Source of the DNA: JAOABV01 sp039801465
GTDB lineage: Bacteria > Hydrothermota > Tepidihabitantia > Tepidihabitantales > CAIPLT01
Length of the DNA: 29,048 nt
Direction: 5' to 3'
Assembly (NCBI GenBank): GCA_039801465.1
Contig: JBDRUT010000019.1
Coordinates: 1-29,048, forward strand
Both the position numbers and the translations under genes were made by a program. The notes below the pieces were generated by a model, which was given only the letters and a program-made list of their open reading frames with translations, was not told the DNA's origin and did no database searches. This document shows, piece by piece, positions 23,942 to 29,048 of this stretch (positions are counted from its first letter, which is position 1; every line of letters begins with the position of its first letter).

Positions 23942-26863
23942 TTATTTTATCATTAAAATCTTCTTACATTCCAGATTGTTCTTTGTCTGCCAAAGATAAA
24001 AATAGATTCCTGGGCTAACTTTTTGATTCTGCTCGTTGGTGCCATTCCAATGAATTTGATACTTACCAGGAACTTGTTTCTCGTTCACTAAAGTTTTGAT
24101 TAATTGACCCGTAACATCATAAATTCTTAGAATAACATTTTCGGTTTGGTGTAAAGTATAAATAATAGATATTTGATTTCGAAATGGATTGGGATAAGCC
24201 TTTAAGTAATTATTTTGAGCATAGAGTCCGTTGTTGGTCTGTTCAATTCCAGAACCTTGAGTATATTTGATTGTTAAATAATCATAAGAAGAACCGAAAC
24301 CATAACTCTTGCCCGTAACATAGATATTATTCATTCCATCAATACCAAGACTTACTGCTTTATCATCAAAATTGCCTGAGCCGTTAAAGCGATGTAGCCA
24401 TTGTTGAACGCCGTCTGAAGAATATTTAATCGTGACATAGTCAAAATTAGTCCCGAGTCCATAACTTGTACCCGCAACATACACATTACCTGCATTGTCA
24501 AGTTTAATATCATAAGATTCGTCTTCATTACCTGAACCATCATATCTTTGCACCCATTGCAGGATTCCATCATTACTATATTTGATTGTTATAAAATCCT
24601 TTCCTGTGCTGGAATTATAACTATATCCTGTAACATAAACATTACCCTGAAAATCAACTGCCAGTGCATAGGCGCCATCTTCGCCATTAGTCGGCCCATT
24701 ATACCTTTGAACCCATTCTTGAATACCATCACGATTATATTTTATTGTTGCGATATCGCGATTTGTGCCTGAACCATAACTGCGACCCGTGACATAAACA
24801 TTACCCAAAGAATCAACAGCAATCGCAAACGCACCATCAGAATAATTTGCCGGTCCATTATATCTTCTCACCCAAAGTGTCTCGCCTTGAGCATTATATT
24901 TTATTGTCGCATAATCGTAAAAAGTTCCTGAACCAAAACTGGCACCAGTAACATAGACATTACCTTCATTATCAACTGTCAGGACATTAGCATAATCAAT
25001 AATATTAGATGGACCGTTATAAGTTTTAATCCATTGGATCTCACCATTAGGATTATATTTAATTGTGAGATAGTCAAAATCAGTTGTTAAGTTTTCACAA
25101 AATCCTGTTACATAGACATTACCCAACCTATCAACGCAGATATCAGAACCTGCATCATAGCGATTAGCACTACCATTGTATCTTTGGACCCATTGCTCAA
25201 CACCATTAGGATTATATTTAATGGTGGTAAAGTCATAATCCGTGCCTGAGTTATAACTTTCACCAGTAACATAGACATTACCCAAAATATCTATGGCCAC
25301 AGAATGAGCATAATCTCGACCATTACCCGGTCCATTATATCTTGCAGTCCAGAGTCTTTCACCGTTGGCATTATACTTAATCGTCGCATAATCAAAATAA
25401 GTTCCTGAACCTTCACTCGCACCAGTTATATAGAGATTGTTTTCATTGTCAATAACCAGACAAGATGCTTCATCATAACTATGGGTTTGTCCATTATATC
25501 GATTTACCCATTGTTGCACACCTTGAGTATTATATTTAATCGTCGTAAAATCTTCATAACTGCTAACGCCAAAACTCACGCCTGTAACATAGACATTGCC
25601 ACTATTATCAAGAACTAAAGCACGACCGTCATCACTATTATTACCTGTGCCATTATATCTTTGAATCCATTGTTGAACACCTGATGGACTGTATTTAATT
25701 GTGGCATAATCATAACTAGTTCCTGTTCCCCAGCTCATTCCTGTAATATAGACATTATTAGAAGCGTCAATTGAGATTGCATTAGGAAAATCTATACCAT
25801 TGCCCGCGCCATTATATCTTTGTAACCAGAGTTGAGAACCAAGAGAACTATATTTGATGGTCACATAATCATAGTTCGAACTGTAACTAAAACTTTCACC
25901 GGTGACATAGACATTGCCATAATTGTCAATAGTTAAAGCATTGGCACAGTCATCATCGTTATCTGGTCCATCATATCTTTGAACCCATTGTTGAACTCCT
26001 TGAGCATTATATTTAATCGTAACAAAATCATAATCGGTTCCGATACCAAAACTTTCACCCGTGACATAAACATTACCGACACCATCTACCTTAATTGCAT
26101 AGGCTTTATCATCACCTTCGGCTAAACCATCATATCTTTGAATCCATTGTTGGATACCCTGAGCATTATATTTAATCGTGGCAAAATCATAATCACCTTC
26201 ATCACTTTGGCTTTCTCCAGTAACATAGACATTGCCTTGAGCATCAACTGCGATAGCATTAGCACAATCGGCTTCACTGCCTGGGCCATCGTATCTTTGC
26301 ACCCATTGTTGAATACCATAAGTATTATATTTGATGACGAGATAATCATAAAAACTATTACCGCCATCACTCTCACCGGCAATATAGACATTACCGAGAT
26401 TATCTATTGTTAAAGCATAAGCAAAGTCACCACCACTAATTGGTCCATCATAGCGTGCAACCCATTGTTCTAAACCGTCAGAGTTATATTTAATCGTTAC
26501 ACAATCAAAGTCAGTTTCTGAACTAAAACTTTCACCAGTAACATAGACATTACCAAAAGCATCAACTGCAATCGCATAAGGAAAATCTCGTGCGTTGCCT
26601 GTGCCATTGTATCTTCTTGTCCATAAAGTTTCACCCCACGGATTAATTTTTATTGTGAGATAATCGGTCAAATCACCACTGCCTGTCCAACCTGTGACAT
26701 AAACATTTCCCCAGTTATCAAGAGCGATTGCGGTTGCACCATCTTTGCTGTTAATTAATTCATCATATCTTCTGGTCCAAGCAGTATCAATTTGAGCCGC
26801 AAGCGTAGTGGTTAAAAACATAATTATAATCAAGAGCAAAAATATTTTGGTAGTAGATTTCAT
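23942..26863 (-). CDS. Secreted SBBP-repeat beta-propeller protein with C-terminal sorting domain
   Basis: 973 residues from the ATG at 26861-26863, where a signal peptide starts (MKSTTKIFLLLIIIMFLTTTLAAQ). The frame could open 29 codons earlier, but a promoter lies inside that extension and the extra residues are not signal-like. Sixteen repeats of about 53 residues follow, each with the pattern DYxTIKYNxxGxxQWxxRYNGxxNxxD...GNVYVTGxSxGxGT, the SBBP (beta-propeller) repeat. They should fold into one or more bladed propellers. The last ~85 residues (from AYPNPFRNQ to KKILMIK) are a Por/FlgD-like sorting domain, so export by a type IX-like system and surface attachment are likely. Function may be adhesion or polymer binding; nothing in the sequence decides this. 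It is divergent from a related gene at 27271. Confidence 0.9.
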   Translation of the reverse strand: MKSTTKIFLLLIIIMFLTTTLAAQIDTAWTRRYDELINSKDGATAIALDNWGNVYVTGWTGSGDLTDYLTIKINPWGETLWTRRYNGTGNARDFPYAIAVDAFGNVYVTGESFSSETDFDCVTIKYNSDGLEQWVARYDGPISGGDFAYALTIDNLGNVYIAGESDGGNSFYDYLVIKYNTYGIQQWVQRYDGPGSEADCANAIAVDAQGNVYVTGESQSDEGDYDFATIKYNAQGIQQWIQRYDGLAEGDDKAYAIKVDGVGNVYVTGESFGIGTDYDFVTIKYNAQGVQQWVQRYDGPDNDDDCANALTIDNYGNVYVTGESFSYSSNYDYVTIKYSSLGSQLWLQRYNGAGNGIDFPNAISIDASNNVYITGMSWGTGTSYDYATIKYSPSGVQQWIQRYNGTGNNSDDGRALVLDNSGNVYVTGVSFGVSSYEDFTTIKYNTQGVQQWVNRYNGQTHSYDEASCLVIDNENNLYITGASEGSGTYFDYATIKYNANGERLWTARYNGPGNGRDYAHSVAIDILGNVYVTGESYNSGTDYDFTTIKYNPNGVEQWVQRYNGSANRYDAGSDICVDRLGNVYVTGFCENLTTDFDYLTIKYNPNGEIQWIKTYNGPSNIIDYANVLTVDNEGNVYVTGASFGSGTFYDYATIKYNAQGETLWVRRYNGPANYSDGAFAIAVDSLGNVYVTGRSYGSGTNRDIATIKYNRDGIQEWVQRYNGPTNGEDGAYALAVDFQGNVYVTGYSYNSSTGKDFITIKYSNDGILQWVQRYDGSGNEDESYDIKLDNAGNVYVAGTSYGLGTNFDYVTIKYSSDGVQQWLHRFNGSGNFDDKAVSLGIDGMNNIYVTGKSYGFGSSYDYLTIKYTQGSGIEQTNNGLYAQNNYLKAYPNPFRNQISIIYTLHQTENVILRIYDVTGQLIKTLVNEKQVPGKYQIHWNGTNEQNQKVSPGIYFYLWQTKNNLECKKILMIK
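24240..26800 (-). repeat. Sixteen ~159-bp tandem coding repeats
   Basis: The SBBP units are repeated at DNA level, with recurrent strings such as CCAGTAACATAGACATTACC and TTATATTTAATCGT on the plus strand. Some units are similar enough that unequal recombination or slippage could change the copy number. Assembly from short reads might also collapse or expand this stretch. Confidence 0.85.
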
Positions 26864-26870
26864 AATTGTA

Positions 26871-26899
26871 ATAATATTAAGGGTTATTACTAAAGTCAA
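26871..26899 (-). promoter_or_regulatory. Promoter of the SBBP gene, predicted leaderless
   Basis: Minus strand: TTGACT (26894-26899), 17-bp spacer, TATTAT (26871-26876), then 7 nt to the ATG. This is the same geometry as before gcvT, and again there is no Shine-Dalgarno sequence. It is the main reason for choosing the start at 26863. Confidence 0.7.
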
Positions 26900-27034
26900 G
26901 ATATTCAGAAGCAAAAAGCGTGGTAAAGAAAAGAACAGAATACATCGCATCAGACATTAAACCCAAAGGTATCAATGAAGATTATTTTCCAACAAAAATT
27001 TCGGATTAAATATATCTCTTCTTCACCAAAAATA

Positions 27035-27073
27035 TTGACAAATTGCGTCTATTGGTTGTATAATATTATACAA
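27035..27073 (+). promoter_or_regulatory. Promoter overlapped by an 18-bp perfect palindrome
   Basis: TTGACA (27035-27040) and TATAAT (27059-27064) are 18 bp apart. The -10 sits inside TTGTATAATATTATACAA (27056-27073), a perfect palindrome and a candidate operator for a dimeric repressor. Transcription would start near 27071, about 200 nt before the gene. Confidence 0.65.
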
Positions 27074-27164
27074 TAAAAGTCATTTTTTCCTTATAATGTA
27101 GAAAAGAAAATTAAACTTACAGATGTTTTGGATATATCAAAGTAATTTTAACAACTGGTTTAAT

Positions 27165-27243
27165 CCGTGATAATGTTTAATGTCACAAAAAACAATTTCC
27201 AAACATTACACGGTTCAAAAATCCAGAAATATTTTTTCTGGAT
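27165..27243 (+). promoter_or_regulatory. Structured 5' leader with two hairpins
   Basis: CCGTG-A-TAATGTTT (27165-27178) pairs with AAACATTACACGG (27201-27213): a 13-bp stem with one bulged A and a 22-nt loop. Next, ATCCAGAAA (27221-27229) pairs with TTTCTGGAT (27235-27243), a 9-bp stem with a 5-nt loop, ending 13 nt before AGGAGG. This may stabilise the message or control access to the ribosome-binding site. No known riboswitch is recognised. Confidence 0.5.
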
Positions 27244-27270
27244 ATAATTTATTTTTAGGAGGCAGTAATA

Positions 27271-29048
27271 ATGCCAAACAATAAAAATATAACAAAAATC
27301 TCGGTCTTGTTGTTAACAGGACTAATTGCACTCACATATGCACAAGCTGATACCGCGTGGACAAGAAGATACACAAGTCCCAATGCCGGTGGTTCTACTC
27401 CGTCGAATGACTACTCCTACGGGCTAGTGGTTGATAATGACGGCAATGTCATAATGACAGGTGGTAGTGATTATTTGGGTAATGCACCTGAACTTTTAAC
27501 AATTAAATATGCTCCGAATGGTGATACTATTTGGCAAAGAGTTCCGGTAAGAACTGGTTCCCAAATCTCGCGGGCAGTTGTCGTTGGCGCTACTGGTAAT
27601 GTTTATATTACTGGATACACGATGGAAACTGGTAATGGTGATTATATAACTGTTAAATATAGTCCTAACGGCACAATGGCATGGGCAGTATTATATAATG
27701 GTTATGGAACCGGCTATGATTTTGCACGAAAAATAGCAATTGATAGTGCCGAAAACATCTATGTTTCAGGATATACTCAAGGTGCATCATCAAAATACTT
27801 TATTGGAACTATAAAATATAATTCTTCGGGAAGTCAACAATGGGTTGCCCGTGACAGTTTTAAAGGTGTAAGTAGTTTGCATTATCCTGCAGATTTAGCA
27901 CTCGATTATCAAAGTAATCCTTATGTAGTATCACGAACCGGACCAACAACAGCATCATATGATTATCTCGTTGCTAAATATAACCCATTGACTGGCGATA
28001 CACTATGGGTGCGATATTATGATGGGACTGCTAATGACCAAGATGAAGCACGGGCAATTACATTTGACCCTGACGGTAATGTTTATGTAACAGGCACGAG
28101 CAAAGGTGCCGGCACTGGCTTTGATATTGTAACTCTTAAATATGATGCCAATGGCACTCTCCAATGGGAAAGAAGATTTTCTAATCCCGATACTGCTGAT
28201 GGTTCTGATGGTGGCTGGTGGATAGCTTATGACCCAGCAGGTTATGTTTATGTCTATGGTCACACTCAAGGATTAAAAGCCACTAATTATTATGATTTAG
28301 TTTTAATTAAATATAATGCGCTTAACGGAAACACAGAATGGGTTTCGTATTATAATGGACCGGCTGGTGACCATTATGATTATCCAGTTGATAAAGACGG
28401 ACAGAACGGCATGGCGCTTGACCAGTTTGGCAATATTTATGTTCTGGGATTAACTCGACAATTGGAAGGGCCAGGAACTCAAAGCACAGAAAACGACTTT
28501 ATCACAGTTAAATTCAACTCTCTTGGTGATACAGTCTGGACAGCAAGATATAACTATGCTGACAGTCTTGAAACTCCATATGCAATTGCTGTTGATAATT
28601 ACACTAATGTTTATGTTACGGGCAGAAGTTGTGCACCAAATACTTATTACGATGCAGTGACAATAAAGTATACTCAAGGCGCACTTCCATTTTACACAAT
28701 CACTGCCAATGCTTATGGACCAGGTACAATTACACCATCAGGAACAGTTTTTGTTGATACGACCGGCACTGCGGATACAACTTTCTATATCACACCAGAC
28801 TTACATGCGCAATTGGATAGTTTAGTGGTTGACGGCATAAATCATGGTGGTGATTCTACAACCTATCGGTTTGAAGATATTACCAGCGACCATACGATTG
28901 ACGCTTATTTCTCATATATTACTTATACTATTACGGCAACTGCTCATGATGGCGGCACAATCACACCATCAGGTGAAGTTGTTATTATTGAAGGAGAAGA
29001 TACGACATTTGTTATTACTCCTGATATCGGTCATCATCTGGATAGTCT
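27271..29048 (+). CDS. Secreted SBBP-like protein with InlB-type repeats (partial, 3' end outside window)
   Basis: 592 codons are open to the window edge. The start is an ATG with AGGAGG (27257-27262) upstream and a signal peptide ending near TYAQA (residue 26). The mature protein begins DTAWTRRY, like the start of the SBBP protein on the other strand (DTAWTRRYDE). About eight diverged propeller repeats follow (GNVYITGYT, GNVYVTGTS, GNIYVLGLT, TNVYVTGRS and others). From about residue 474 the protein changes to repeats of the type YTITANAYGPGTITPSG...FYITPDLHAQLDSLVVDG, which match the divergent InlB B-repeat (Ig-like/Flg_new) family; a second unit begins near residue 551. Probably a surface protein whose sorting domain lies beyond the window. 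Confidence 0.88.
   Translation, partial: MPNNKNITKISVLLLTGLIALTYAQADTAWTRRYTSPNAGGSTPSNDYSYGLVVDNDGNVIMTGGSDYLGNAPELLTIKYAPNGDTIWQRVPVRTGSQISRAVVVGATGNVYITGYTMETGNGDYITVKYSPNGTMAWAVLYNGYGTGYDFARKIAIDSAENIYVSGYTQGASSKYFIGTIKYNSSGSQQWVARDSFKGVSSLHYPADLALDYQSNPYVVSRTGPTTASYDYLVAKYNPLTGDTLWVRYYDGTANDQDEARAITFDPDGNVYVTGTSKGAGTGFDIVTLKYDANGTLQWERRFSNPDTADGSDGGWWIAYDPAGYVYVYGHTQGLKATNYYDLVLIKYNALNGNTEWVSYYNGPAGDHYDYPVDKDGQNGMALDQFGNIYVLGLTRQLEGPGTQSTENDFITVKFNSLGDTVWTARYNYADSLETPYAIAVDNYTNVYVTGRSCAPNTYYDAVTIKYTQGALPFYTITANAYGPGTITPSGTVFVDTTGTADTTFYITPDLHAQLDSLVVDGINHGGDSTTYRFEDITSDHTIDAYFSYITYTITATAHDGGTITPSGEVVIIEGEDTTFVITPDIGHHLDS

Overview
The window is AT-rich bacterial chromosome carrying mainly core-metabolism genes plus surface or secreted proteins with C-terminal sorting domains of the type IX secretion (PorSS) kind. 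Long SBBP-type beta-propeller proteins, a Por/FlgD-like C-terminal domain, a split glycine decarboxylase (GcvPA/GcvPB), a MutL/GlmL-family ATPase and a bacterial endonuclease Q homologue together suggest an uncultured lineage such as candidate phylum WOR-3 (Stahlbacteria) or a relative in the FCB neighbourhood. The lineage is inferred from gene content; there is no rRNA or other direct marker here.

Layout. 1-2927 (+): the tail of an upstream gene, a consensus sigma-70 promoter and a secreted subtilase. 2984-12043 (-): a compact nine-gene run starting at gcvT, in transcription order gcvT, gcvH, gcvPA, DUF6485, gcvPB, a conserved 133-aa protein, a MutL/GlmL-like ATPase, serS and a class II aldolase. 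Two junctions are TAATG stop/start overlaps. 12044-13720: about 1.7 kb with no convincing gene, holding decayed dispersed repeats. 13721-17224 (+): a type II restriction-modification pair whose endonuclease gene overlaps purB. 17224-19246 (+): a palindrome-rich tandem array, an acyl-CoA dehydrogenase and a small protein, with partial duplications around them. 19663-23534 (-): lipoprotein, acpS, HAD phosphatase, HIT protein and endonuclease Q. 23942-29048: two divergent SBBP-repeat surface proteins, the right-hand one running off the window, separated by about 400 bp of promoters and structured leader.

Function. The left operon covers T, H and P of glycine cleavage (L/dihydrolipoamide dehydrogenase is not here) and adds seryl-tRNA synthetase. 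The subtilase and at least one SBBP protein look like exported, surface-anchored cargo.

The most unusual signal is that the beginnings of genes have been tandemly duplicated again and again. Upstream of DUF6485 (two extra copies), gcvH, the HAD phosphatase, the acyl-CoA dehydrogenase (degenerate array) and the 63-aa gene there is a diverged partial copy of that gene's own start region. Several copies keep the Shine-Dalgarno sequence and ATG and form short upstream ORFs that stop right at the next ribosome-binding site. The 3' end of the acyl-CoA dehydrogenase gene is duplicated as well; its coding part differs only by synonymous changes while the flanking non-coding part has diverged strongly. 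Separately, three genes (gcvT, endoQ, the SBBP gene) have -35/-10 promoters placed 6-7 nt before the ATG, predicting leaderless mRNAs.
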